Source: BD2-11 clade cluster bacterium bin43
Lineage (GTDB): Bacteria > Gemmatimonadota > Gemmatimonadetes > Longimicrobiales > Gaopeijiaceae
Direction: 5' to 3'
DNA length: 64,000 nt
NCBI GenBank assembly: GCA_002238605.1
Contig: MPMR01000022.1
Span: 1 to 64,000 of the forward strand
Program-made: the position numbers and the translations under genes
Shown: positions 17,247-26,143 of the stretch, piece after piece
Layout of the letters: every line of letters begins with the position of its first letter
Numbering within the stretch: the first letter of the stretch is position 1
The notes under the pieces: generated by a model
Database searches by the model: none
The model's input: only the letters and a program-made list of their open reading frames with translations
Told to the model about the DNA's origin: nothing

Positions 17247-18320
17247 ATGAGCATGGAGTGCGGGGTCTTTCACACCCGCTACGAGTCCGACATGGGACTC
17301 CGCCCGCGGCCTGCGCAGCGCATCCGCCTCGCGGTCCTGGCCGTCTTCGTGCTCGTCTTTCCGTTCCTGGCCAGCAGCTACTGGCTGGATCTGGCCAACC
17401 AGGTGGCCATCGCCACCGTGGGCGCCATCGGGCTGAACATCCTGGTGGGCTACACCGGGCAGATCTCGCTGGGGCAGGGCGCCTTCATGGCGATCGGGGC
17501 CTACACCGCCGGGCTCCTGACCCTGAACCTCGGGGTCCCATGGGGCGCGAGCGTGTTCTGCGCGTGCATCCTCACCGCCGTTGCGGGCACGTTCTTCGGG
17601 CTCCCCTCCCTGCGCCTCAAGGGCCTGTACCTGGCCATCGCCACCCTGGCCGCGCAGGAGATCGTGGAGTGGGGGATGACGCACTGGACGGCGGTCACGG
17701 GCGGAACCGAGGCCATCGTCCTGCCCGCCCCGCGCATCTTCGGCCTCCGCCTGAACAGCACCTTCAACTTCTACTGGCTGGCGGTGCTCACGGCGGCCGG
17801 GACCGCGCTCTTCGCGGCAAACCTCTTCCGCAGCCGCATCGGGCGCGCCTTCGAAGCGGTACGCGACCAGGACATCGCCGCGAGCGTCATCGGGGTGGAC
17901 CTCTTCCGTACCAAGCTGCTGGCCTTCGCGACTTCGTCGTTCTTCGTCGGCCTCGCGGGGGCGATGATCGCCTTCTACCGCAACATCATCACCTGGGAGC
18001 GCTTTACGCTGAACACGAGCATCGTCTACCTGGCGATGATCATCGTCGGGGGCCTGGGTTCGATTCGCGGGTCGTTTCTGGGTGCGGCGCTGATCACGCT
18101 GCTCCCGGCGCTGATCACCAACATGGGACGGGCCATCCAGGATACCGCTCCCCAGGCGGCTTCCCTTCTCCCCTACGGGCAGCAGGCGGTGTTCGGGATC
18201 GTGATCATCCTCTTCCTGGTTTTCGAGCCCCGGGGACTGTCCAAACTGTGGGGAAATGTGAAAGACTACTTTCATGTGTGGCCGTTTGCGTACCGGCGCG
18301 GCGAGAACCGGGCCAACTGA
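17247..18320 (+). CDS. Branched-chain amino acid-type ABC transporter permease, LivM family
   Basis: 357 aa. The N-terminus (CGVFHTRYESDMGL) is typical of LivM proteins of this cluster type. The central motif GLNILVGYTGQISLGQGAFMAIGAYT and the later VRDQDIAASVIGVD and GGLGSIRGSFLGA are hallmark LivM sequences. It partners LivH in the inner-membrane channel. Several in-frame ATGs lie near the start (17247, 17253); 17247 is used, but 17253 is equally possible. A 97-bp gap separates it from LivH. Confidence 0.9.
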   Translation: MSMECGVFHTRYESDMGLRPRPAQRIRLAVLAVFVLVFPFLASSYWLDLANQVAIATVGAIGLNILVGYTGQISLGQGAFMAIGAYTAGLLTLNLGVPWGASVFCACILTAVAGTFFGLPSLRLKGLYLAIATLAAQEIVEWGMTHWTAVTGGTEAIVLPAPRIFGLRLNSTFNFYWLAVLTAAGTALFAANLFRSRIGRAFEAVRDQDIAASVIGVDLFRTKLLAFATSSFFVGLAGAMIAFYRNIITWERFTLNTSIVYLAMIIVGGLGSIRGSFLGAALITLLPALITNMGRAIQDTAPQAASLLPYGQQAVFGIVIILFLVFEPRGLSKLWGNVKDYFHVWPFAYRRGENRAN

Positions 18321-18333
18321 AGGAATGAGAGAG

Positions 18334-19581
18334 ATGAGCGAGACAGACGGGGTGCAGGCCGGAGTCGGACGGCGTACAGCGGGATGGGAGAGGGCGTTGG
18401 CCGGGGGCCGGGCGCTGGTGGCCGCGGGCGCGGCAATGCTTCTGTGCGTCGCCTGCGGGGGCGACGGCGCCGATGCGGACGACAACAGCATCAAGGTGGG
18501 GGCCATCTTCGACCTCACCGGGCCCACCGCCGACGTGGGCACCGACTACGGCGACGGGGTGCGCGGCTTCGCGGACTGGGCCAACGCGCGGGGCGGAATC
18601 GAGGGACGTCCCATCGACCTCATCTTCCAGGACTACGGATACCAGGTCGACCGCGCCGAGCAGCTCTACAGCCAGTTCGTGAACGAGGGCGCGGTGATCT
18701 TCATGGGATGGGGCACCGGCGACACCGAAGCCCTGCGCATGCGCGTCGCCGAGGACGAGATCCCGTTCAGTTCCGCGTCCCTCTCGCATCGCCTCGGGGA
18801 TCCGGCGGAGGCCCCGTACAACTTCCTGCTGGCCACGACCTACAGCGACCAGTTCCGCATCGCGCTCGACTGGATCGCCCGGACCCACGGCGAAGGGACG
18901 CCCATCGTTGCGCTGATGCACAACGCAAGTCCCTTCGGGCTGTCGCCGGCGAATCAGGGCGGGATCGAGTTCGCCCGGGCGCGGGGCATCGACCTGACGC
19001 TCTACGAGATGCCGCGCGGAGCGGTGGACTTCACCGCCGAGTTCTCGCGCATCCGCCAGAGCGGCGCGCAGTACGTCGTGTTCCAGAACACCTCCGGGCC
19101 AGCGGCGGTGGCGCTCCAGAACGCGCGCAGCCTGGGACTGGACGTCACCTTCTTCTGCCTGAACTGGTGCTCGAACGCCCAGGTGGTGCGGTTGGCGGGA
19201 GACGCGGCGGAGGGCCTGATGGGGACGATGCCGTACGCGCCCCTGAGCGTGGATGTACCCGGCACGCGCGTCATCAGGGAGTACCTGGAGTCGAGGGGCG
19301 AGTCCGCCGAGGGGAAGACGAACGCGTACACGCAGGGCTGGTGGACCTTCGCGGCTTTCGCCGAAGGGATGCGGCGGGTGCTGGCGGAGGGAGACGAGCT
19401 TACCGGGGCGAACATCAAGGCCGCCCTGGAGACGCTGTCCGACTACGACATGGGCGGGGTCACCGCGCCCGTGACCCTGACTTCCACGAACCACCGCGGG
19501 TCCGGGGGACTGCGCATCTTCCGGGTCGAGGACGGGGCCTGGGTTCCGTTCACGGACTTCGTCCAGGCGCCGGCGTCCTGA
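18334..19581 (+). CDS. ABC transporter substrate-binding lipoprotein, LivK/Peripla_BP_6 type
   Basis: 415 aa from ATG 18334, chosen because AGGA lies 8 nt upstream. Signal peptide with lipobox-like MLLCVAC. The mature protein begins with a polar linker, then KVGAIFDLTGPTADVGTDYGDGVRGF, the standard start of a type I periplasmic binding fold, and later VFQNTSGPAAVALQNARSLG and GLMGTMPYAP. It should capture the substrate in the periplasm for the LivH/LivM channel. Binding residues cannot be assigned to a specific ligand. It overlaps no neighbour and lies 13 bp after livM. Confidence 0.9.
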   Translation: MSETDGVQAGVGRRTAGWERALAGGRALVAAGAAMLLCVACGGDGADADDNSIKVGAIFDLTGPTADVGTDYGDGVRGFADWANARGGIEGRPIDLIFQDYGYQVDRAEQLYSQFVNEGAVIFMGWGTGDTEALRMRVAEDEIPFSSASLSHRLGDPAEAPYNFLLATTYSDQFRIALDWIARTHGEGTPIVALMHNASPFGLSPANQGGIEFARARGIDLTLYEMPRGAVDFTAEFSRIRQSGAQYVVFQNTSGPAAVALQNARSLGLDVTFFCLNWCSNAQVVRLAGDAAEGLMGTMPYAPLSVDVPGTRVIREYLESRGESAEGKTNAYTQGWWTFAAFAEGMRRVLAEGDELTGANIKAALETLSDYDMGGVTAPVTLTSTNHRGSGGLRIFRVEDGAWVPFTDFVQAPAS

Positions 19582-19591
19582 GGGCGGCGGG

Positions 19592-20545
19592 ATGACGGAT
19601 TCGGCTTCCGACCGGCGCAGCGTGGCGGCGTCGAATGGGCGGTCGGATGCAGGTTCCGGCCCAGCTCGCCGGTCCGATGCGGCTTCCGGTCCAGCTCCGC
19701 GGTCGGATGCAGCTGCCGGTCCAGCTCCGCGGTCCGACCCGGACGCAACGCCGCTTCTCGGTCTCAACAACATCGAAGTTCTCTACGACGACGTGATCCT
19801 CGTGCTGAGGGGACTGTCGCTCGAGGTGGCGGAAGGCGGGATCGCCGCCCTGCTGGGCTCCAACGGAGCGGGCAAGACCACGACCCTCAAGGCCATCTCG
19901 GGGCTGCTCTACGTCGAGGACGGCGAGGTCAGCGACGGAACCATCGTGTTCGACGGCGAGGAGATCCAGGGAATGGATGCCCACCGCATCGTGGAGAAGG
20001 GCGTCTTTCAGGTCCTTGAAGGAAGGCGGGTCTTCGAGCACCTGACCGTGCGCGAGAATTTGCTGGCCGGGGGATACACACGCGGCACCCGGCGCGGCCT
20101 GAACGCCGACGCAGACAAGGTCTACCACTACTTTCCGGCGCTTGCGGAACGACGCGGGCAGCTCGCGGGACACCTCTCGGGCGGCGAGCAGCAGATGCTG
20201 GCGCTTGGGCGGGCGCTGATGGCGTCACCGCGCATGATGCTGCTCGACGAGCCTTCGCTCGGGCTGGCTCCGATGCTGGTCGAAAGCATTTTCGAGATCG
20301 TGCGGCGCATCAACCGCGAGGAGGGGACGACGATTCTGCTGGTGGAGCAGAACGCGCGCGTTGCGCTGTCGGTGGCCGACTACGGCTACATCATGGAGGG
20401 GGGTCGGGTCGTGCTGGAGGGCGCCGCCGAGGAGCTGCGCACCAACGAGGACGTGAAGGAGTTCTACCTGGGGCTGGGCGATGGCGGGCGGCGGTCGTAC
20501 CGGGACGTGAAGCACTACCGGCGGCGCAAGCGGTGGCTGTCGTGA
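19592..20545 (+). CDS. ABC transporter ATP-binding protein, LivF family, with repetitive N-terminal extension
   Basis: 317 aa. Residues about 58-290 are a normal LivF ATPase: Walker A GSNGAGKTT, Q-loop region FQVLEGRRVFEHLTV, signature LSGGEQQ, Walker B MMLLDEP, and H-loop region with LLVEQNA. Before this lies about 50 extra residues containing a repeated (RSDAxSGPAP) unit that LivF proteins normally lack. The C-terminus is also extended and basic (YRRRKRWLS). It is the only ATPase of the cluster, so a homodimer or a LivG encoded elsewhere would be needed to power the transporter. Confidence 0.88.
   Translation: MTDSASDRRSVAASNGRSDAGSGPARRSDAASGPAPRSDAAAGPAPRSDPDATPLLGLNNIEVLYDDVILVLRGLSLEVAEGGIAALLGSNGAGKTTTLKAISGLLYVEDGEVSDGTIVFDGEEIQGMDAHRIVEKGVFQVLEGRRVFEHLTVRENLLAGGYTRGTRRGLNADADKVYHYFPALAERRGQLAGHLSGGEQQMLALGRALMASPRMMLLDEPSLGLAPMLVESIFEIVRRINREEGTTILLVEQNARVALSVADYGYIMEGGRVVLEGAAEELRTNEDVKEFYLGLGDGGRRSYRDVKHYRRRKRWLS
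19641..19736 (+). repeat. 30-bp tandem repeat, about 3.2 copies, in the LivF N-terminal extension
   Basis: Units begin at 19641, 19671, 19701 and 19731 (GGTCSGATGC...CCAGCTC). They encode RSDAGSGPAR, RSDAASGPAP and RSDAAAGPAP. The units are in frame (10 codons), so copy-number change would lengthen or shorten the protein without breaking it. Confidence 0.85.
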
Positions 20546-20588
20546 CGGGGACCCGGTACTTCGCATCGGGACCGGGAGCGCGCGCCTG

Positions 20589-21884
20589 GTGACCCGTCGG
20601 GACGGAGCGCATGGCGGCTCCCCGCGGGCGCGATCCGGCCCGGACCGGGACGCGGCGGAGGACTGGAACGCGCGGCAGGACCGGCTGGCGGCGCGGGCGG
20701 TTGCCTTGGGGGCCGGGCACAGTCCCGAGATCGGGCGACGGCTGGCGGCCGCCGGGATGTCGATCGGGGACGTCACCGGGGTCGCGGACCTGAGCGCGAT
20801 CCCGGTGCTGGCGAAGGACGACCTGCCCGCGCTGCAGGCCGCCGATCCGCCCTTCGGCGGGATGCTCGCCGTGGCTGCGGGCGCGCTGGCGCGCATCTAC
20901 CGCTCGCCGGGGCCGATCAACGACCCGCAGGGAGCCGGCGACGACTTCTGGCGCTTCGCGCCGGCCCTGCGCGCCGCCGGCTTCCGCCCCGGCGATGTGG
21001 TGCTGAACAGCTTCTCGTACCACCTGACGCCGGGCGGCCTGATGCTCGACGGCGGACTGCGCGCGGCGGGATGCGTGGTGATCCCCGGGGGCGTGGCGGC
21101 CACCACCGCCCAGATCGAGGCGGCGCGCGCGGCGGGCGCGACCGGCTACACCGGCACGCCCCAGTTTCTGCTGACCCTGCTCGAGCGGGCAGCAGAGTCG
21201 GGTGGGCCGGGTGGGCCGCCCGGGTTCGAGCGCGCGCTGGTGACGGGCGCGCCCCTGCCGCCTTCGTTGCGCGCCCGCCTCCAGGACGACTTCAGCGTGG
21301 ACGTCTACCAGGCCTATGCCGCGGCGGACACCGGGCTGCTCGGCTACGAGTGCGCCGGGAAGGACGGGTGGCACGTGGCGCCGGGCGTGGTGGTCGAGGT
21401 GCTGGCCCCCGGGGACGATCGGCCGGCCGCGGAGGGGGAGGCGGGGCAGGTGGTGGTCACCAGCCCCAACCAGGTCTACCCGCTGGTGCGCTTCGGCACC
21501 GGCGACCTGTCCGCGTGGAACCGCGCGCCCTGCCCGTGCGGCCGCCCCGGCCCCCGCCTGGCCGGCTTCCTGGGGAGGGTGGGGGAAGGCGTCAAGGTGA
21601 AGGGCATGTTCGTGCACCCGCGGGAGCTGGCCGCGGCGCTGGGGTCCAATCCGGCCGTAGCGCGCTACCAGGCGGTGGTGACCGACGAGGGCGCGCGCGA
21701 CGTGTTCACCGTGCGGGTCGAGCCGGCACCCGGGGCCGTGGTCGACGAATCCGAACTCACCGCGAGCATCCGCGAGGCCGTGAAGATCCGCCCGGTCGTG
21801 GAGGTGGTTCCCACCGGGACCATCCCTGACGATCCACGCCCGCTGGTGGACGCACGGGAGGACGAGCGCCGCGGCCGTCGATAG
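20589..21884 (+). CDS. Phenylacetate-CoA ligase-like AMP-forming enzyme
   Basis: 431 aa from GTG 20589. PaaK/CapK-like adenylate-forming fold: IPVLAKDDLPALQAADPPFGG, VLNSFSYHLTPGG, ATGYTGTPQFLL, DVYQAYAAADTGLLGYEC (A5-like), VRFGTGDLSA, CPCGRPGPRLAGFLGRVGEGVKVKGMFVHP (A8-like). The usual Ser/Thr/Gly-rich phosphate loop is replaced by IYRSPGPINDP, as I recall for the clade found beside Liv-type clusters. Its role is presumably to activate the imported carboxylate, perhaps a different one from the first ligase. It ends in TAG six bases before the truncated transporter frame, which happens to be in the same frame. Confidence 0.8.
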   Translation: MTRRDGAHGGSPRARSGPDRDAAEDWNARQDRLAARAVALGAGHSPEIGRRLAAAGMSIGDVTGVADLSAIPVLAKDDLPALQAADPPFGGMLAVAAGALARIYRSPGPINDPQGAGDDFWRFAPALRAAGFRPGDVVLNSFSYHLTPGGLMLDGGLRAAGCVVIPGGVAATTAQIEAARAAGATGYTGTPQFLLTLLERAAESGGPGGPPGFERALVTGAPLPPSLRARLQDDFSVDVYQAYAAADTGLLGYECAGKDGWHVAPGVVVEVLAPGDDRPAAEGEAGQVVVTSPNQVYPLVRFGTGDLSAWNRAPCPCGRPGPRLAGFLGRVGEGVKVKGMFVHPRELAAALGSNPAVARYQAVVTDEGARDVFTVRVEPAPGAVVDESELTASIREAVKIRPVVEVVPTGTIPDDPRPLVDAREDERRGRR

Positions 21885-21890
21885 AGGGTT

Positions 21891-23633
21891 GTGTGCGGCA
21901 TCCTGGCGGCGGTCATCGGGGCCTTCCTGCTGGGATCGGGGCCCGAGGAGATCCGGCCCGAGGGCCTGAACCTGACCTCGACGATCGCCAACCCCGACGG
22001 GTTCGGTGTCGTCTTCGCCACCTGCTTTCCCGCCTTCACCGGCATGATCGCGGGGCTCGGGCTGTCGGGAGATCTCAAGAACCCCATGCGATCGATCCCG
22101 CTGGGCACGATCGGGACGACGTTTGCCGGCATGGCCGTCTACTCGCTGGTCGCGATCAAGCTCGCGCAGAGCGCTACTCCGGATGTCCTGGCGGAGGACC
22201 AGTTCGCCATGGCCCGCATCGCGCTCTGGGGCCCGTCCATCTACATCGGACTTGCCGCGGCGGCCTTCTCCTCCGCGCTCGGCTCGGTCATGGTTGCCCC
22301 GCGCACGCTGCAGGCGCTGGCTCGCGACCGCGTCTTCCCGGTTGCCAGGGTCAACCGACTCCTCGCCACCGGGCGGGGCGACGCGGGCGAGCCCATCAAC
22401 GCCACCTACGTCTCGGTGGCGCTGGCGGCGGTGTTCGTGGCGCTTGGCGACATCGACTTCATCGCCCAGATCCTGAGCATGTTCTTCATGGTGACGTACG
22501 GCACCCTCTGCTCCGTGTCGTTCCTGGAATACTTCGCTGGCAACCCCTCGTACCGCCCGACCTTCCGCTCCCGCTGGTACATATCGCTGGTCGGCGCGGT
22601 GATGTGCGTGCTCATGATGATCCAGATGAGCGCCGTGTACGCGCTGCTCGCGATGGCGATCATGCTCGTCATCTACCTGGGCCTCAGACGCTCGCGGCGC
22701 GGGGAACGCGATCTGGCCGCGATCCTCCAGGGAGCGATGTTCCAGTTGGTCCGCAGGCTTCAGATCATGCTCCAGAAGAACCAGAGCGCGCAGCAGGACG
22801 GCGGGTGGCGACCGTCGTTCGTGGCGCTCACGCAGTTCGGCGACCGCCGCGTGGCCCAGTTCGACCTGTTGCGCTGGATCTCCCACCGACACGGGTTCGG
22901 CCACTTCGTCCAGCACATGAAAGGTGAGTATGCCCTGGACACGGAGTTGCTGGCCCGTGCCCAGCTCACGAAGCTGGTGAAGCGTTCCGACCTCAGCCGG
23001 GCGGGGACATTCGTCGACACACTGATCGCGCCCTCCTTCGAGAACGCGGTCACGCAGGCCCTCCAATACCCCGGCATATCGGGGCTGCCCAACAACAGCA
23101 TCCTGCTGGAATTCGACCAGGAGCATCCGGAGGAGATCCCGAGGCTGGAGCGGGCCATGCTCCTTGCGGCCTCCTCCCGGTTCAACGTGGTGGTCCTGCG
23201 CTCCAGCACGTTTCGTTTCGGCTACCGCTCGTCGATCCATGTCTGGTTGACCCCGGAGACCCTGCCCAACGCGGCGATGATGCTGATGCTCGCCTACATC
23301 ATCGTCGGTCACCCCGAATGGAGAACCGCCGAGATCCGCGTCTTCGCGTGCATCGGCACGGACGGGGATGAGCATGAGGCCGACCGGTTGTCCGCCCTCG
23401 TCGACCAGGGGCGCCTGCCCATCGGGAGCAAGAATATCGAAACGCTGCCCGTCGAATCGCAGGCCAGAATCGAGACCGAAGTGGAATACCGGTCATCCGA
23501 CGCGGATCTGGTGATCGCCGGGATTTCGGCGGAGCAGATGAAGGGAGGAAGCCTGACCGAGGTTCTCCAGAGCCACGGGGCCGCGAACGACATCGTGTTC
23601 GTACACGCTGTGGAAGAGATAGTCATTGACTGA
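21891..23633 (+). pseudogene. 5'-truncated cation-chloride cotransporter (SLC12/APC type)
   Basis: 580 aa from GTG 21891. The visible part begins around transmembrane segment 5/6: FPAFTGMIAGLGLSGDLKNPMRSIPLGT (the 'SGDLK-P-SIP-GT' signature of the family), then SSALGSVMVAPRTLQALARDRVFP, SFLEYFAGNPSYRPTFR, two more hydrophobic segments, and a large soluble C-terminal domain with SDADLVIAGIS. The first four or five membrane segments, about 200 or more residues, are absent: an in-frame TAG (21882-21884) and the upstream ligase gene occupy that place. A deletion junction or an assembly misjoin near 21885 is likely. A transporter without the first half should not be functional. Confidence 0.75.
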
Positions 23634-23645
23634 TCTCGCGATGCT

Positions 23646-25991
23646 TCAGAAGGGCCAGAAAACCGGGGTCACGAGCATGACCACCGCGAACACGACAGCG
23701 GTCAGGGGAAGTCCCACGCGCAGGTAGTCGGTGAACCGGTAGCCGCCGGGTCCCATGACGAGAACGTTCGCCGGATGGGAGACGGGGCTGGCGAAGCTCG
23801 CCGATGCGGCCATCGCCGTAGCCATCATCAGGGGGTATGGGGAGATGCCCAGGCTCTCCGCCGTGCCCAGCACGATGGGGGACATGAGCACCACGAGGGC
23901 CGCGGTTGGAATGACCTGGGTCGCCAGAGAAGTAACAATGAAGAGCGCGCCCATGGCGGCGAGGGGCCCGAAGTCTCCAACCGTTCCTACAACCGCATCC
24001 GCAAGGAGCGCCGAAGCGCCGGCGTCCTGCAGCGCCACGCCCAGGGGAAGCATCCCGGCGATCAGGAAGACGGCCTGCCACTCGATGGACCGGTACGCCT
24101 CCTCCATGGTCAGACACCCGAAGAGGACCATGAGGGCGGCGCCTCCCACGGCCGCGATGGAGATAGGCAGCCACCCCAGGAGGACGGGCCCCAGCGTGAC
24201 GCCAAGGATCATGGCCGCGACCGGCGCCTTGCGACGCCGGGGCGGCGTCTGCACGCCCTGGGTCAGAACGAGAAAGTTCGGATCCGAGGCGAGGACGCGG
24301 AGGTTCTCGCGAGGTCCATGAACGAGCAGCGCGTCACCGGAGCGCAGCGGCAGGTCGCGGAGTCCGGTGCGATGGGGCCGCCCCTCGCGCCAGATCGCGA
24401 GCACCATCAGCCCGAACTTCCTGCGGAAGCTGAGCTGACGGAGCGATTGCCCCACGAGTCTCGTATGGGGTGAGAGGACGACCTCGGCGATCCCTACGTC
24501 CTCGGTTTCGAGCGCGGGGCTCTCCTCCGTCCCCTCGACCTCGACCTCGAGCTCTCGAATTCCCTTCAGTGTGGCCAACCCTTCGGGCCGGCCCTTCACA
24601 ACCAGCAGGTCCCCTGCCTGCAGGTGCTCGCCGGGCTCAGGCATCTCGATCATCCGGCCCTCGCGAAGCATGCTGATCACCCAAAGCCCCAGAGCGGCGC
24701 CCAATCCGCATTGCTTCAACGTCTGGCCAACCAGGAAGGAGTCACGGGGCACCCGAACCGCAAACAGTTCTTCCTGGAGGCTGTAGAGGTCGATGTGGTC
24801 GGCGGGAGCGACGGTCAGTTCCTCACGTGCGCCCAACTCCTCGACCTTGTCCGGTGGGCCCTGGACCAGCAGCGTGTCAGCGGGCTGAAGGGGCAGATCC
24901 TGGAGGGGAGCCGGCAGGGACCTCCCGTCGCGCCGGATCGCCATGACGCGAACCCCGTAACGGTCGTAGAAGTCCACGTCGCTGAGCGTGCGTCCCGTCA
25001 GCTCGGAGCCGCCGGGTACTCCGATCTCCGCGATTTCGAATTCGGGAGAGTCGAGCACCCTTACGCCCAGCCCCTCTTCGTCGATATCGAGGGCGGAGCT
25101 CTCGCGCAACTTGTCCAGCCGATCCACCGGCCCCTGAGCGACGATGCGGTCTCCCGCCCGGAGACGGAAGTCCGGGCCGGGCGAGGGTCGGGGCCGCCCG
25201 TCACGGATGACGGTGATGGCCTGAAGTCCGGCGACGGACCCGAGCCGGATTTCGCCGAGGCTCTTTCCTGCAAGAGGCGAAGCCTCGGGCAGTCTCAGGA
25301 TGATGAACCGCTCATTCAGCCCGTAGATGTCCGGCAGCACCCGTTCATCGTCCCCTCCGACCCCCTCCACCCGGATGCGGCGCTTCGGCAACAGCCTGGG
25401 GACGGCCACGAGGATGAAGACGAAGCCCGCCGCCATCACGAGCAGTCCTACCGGCGAGTAGTCGAAGAGGCCGAAGGGCTCAAGACCCTCGTTTCGGAGT
25501 GCCCCTGCTACCAGAATGTTCGGTGGGGTGCCGATGAGGGTCGTCAGTCCACCCAGGAGGCACGCGTATGCGAGCGGCAGAAGAAGCCGCGAGGGTGGGA
25601 TTCGGGTCTCTCTCGAGAGATCCATGATGACGGGCAGGAGTATCGCCGCCACGCCTACGTTGTTCATGAAGGCGGACGCCACGCCGGCGGTCACCATGAT
25701 GACCAGGATGATGCGGGGCTCGCTTCCGCCCGCAAAGCGTATGACCTGTCGCCCGACGAGGTTGGCGATGCCGGTGTGCGCGAGTCCCCCGCTCAGCACG
25801 AAAACGGCCCAGACGGTTACGACGGCCGGATTGGAGAACCCGGCGAGCGCCTCGGCCGGTTCGATGAGCCCGGTCACGGCAAGGAACACGAGCGTGAGGA
25901 GCGCGACCAGGTCCATGCGCAGTCGCCCGTGCGCGAAGAGGACGACGTCCACCACCAGAACCGCCAGCACGAGAACGAGTTCCACCGTCAC
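23646..25991 (-). CDS. SLC13/CitT-type transporter with four RCK_C domains
   Basis: 781 aa from GTG 25989-25991, chosen because GGAGG precedes it by 8 nt; an ATG at 26142-26144 would add 51 mostly basic residues. N-terminal membrane half (VFVLSGGLAHTGIANLVGR, FMNNVGVAAILLPV with the SLC13-like 'NNVG' motif, GGLTTLIGTPPNILV), then four consecutive TrkA-C/RCK_C domains (each with a pattern like GxxLxxxxFxxxxGxxVxAIxRDG ... LxxGDxLLVxGP), then a C-terminal membrane half (TQVIPTAALVVLMSPIVLG, FASPVSHPANVLVMGPGGYR). Likely a Na+- or H+-coupled anion (dicarboxylate or sulfate) transporter regulated by its RCK_C domains. It converges with the truncated cotransporter gene, 12 bp away. Confidence 0.85.
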   Translation of the reverse strand: MTVELVLVLAVLVVDVVLFAHGRLRMDLVALLTLVFLAVTGLIEPAEALAGFSNPAVVTVWAVFVLSGGLAHTGIANLVGRQVIRFAGGSEPRIILVIMVTAGVASAFMNNVGVAAILLPVIMDLSRETRIPPSRLLLPLAYACLLGGLTTLIGTPPNILVAGALRNEGLEPFGLFDYSPVGLLVMAAGFVFILVAVPRLLPKRRIRVEGVGGDDERVLPDIYGLNERFIILRLPEASPLAGKSLGEIRLGSVAGLQAITVIRDGRPRPSPGPDFRLRAGDRIVAQGPVDRLDKLRESSALDIDEEGLGVRVLDSPEFEIAEIGVPGGSELTGRTLSDVDFYDRYGVRVMAIRRDGRSLPAPLQDLPLQPADTLLVQGPPDKVEELGAREELTVAPADHIDLYSLQEELFAVRVPRDSFLVGQTLKQCGLGAALGLWVISMLREGRMIEMPEPGEHLQAGDLLVVKGRPEGLATLKGIRELEVEVEGTEESPALETEDVGIAEVVLSPHTRLVGQSLRQLSFRRKFGLMVLAIWREGRPHRTGLRDLPLRSGDALLVHGPRENLRVLASDPNFLVLTQGVQTPPRRRKAPVAAMILGVTLGPVLLGWLPISIAAVGGAALMVLFGCLTMEEAYRSIEWQAVFLIAGMLPLGVALQDAGASALLADAVVGTVGDFGPLAAMGALFIVTSLATQVIPTAALVVLMSPIVLGTAESLGISPYPLMMATAMAASASFASPVSHPANVLVMGPGGYRFTDYLRVGLPLTAVVFAVVMLVTPVFWPF

Positions 25992-26143
25992 CAACTGAGC
26001 CTCCAGGGCGGACCACGAACGAAACCTTCGCCGCGCAGGTGCGCCGCCGTCCGGCTTCGATCCGCGCCGTCCGGGGTACGAGACGCCCGATTCCGCGATT
26101 GGCGACCGCGCGACATCGCCCCTGGACACGTCGTTCGGGACCA

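Noticed and set aside
20391-23375. A 994-codon minus-strand open frame opposite the ligase and cotransporter genes
   Set aside because: Arg/Gly/His-rich shadow with no domains; the plus-strand proteins match known families.
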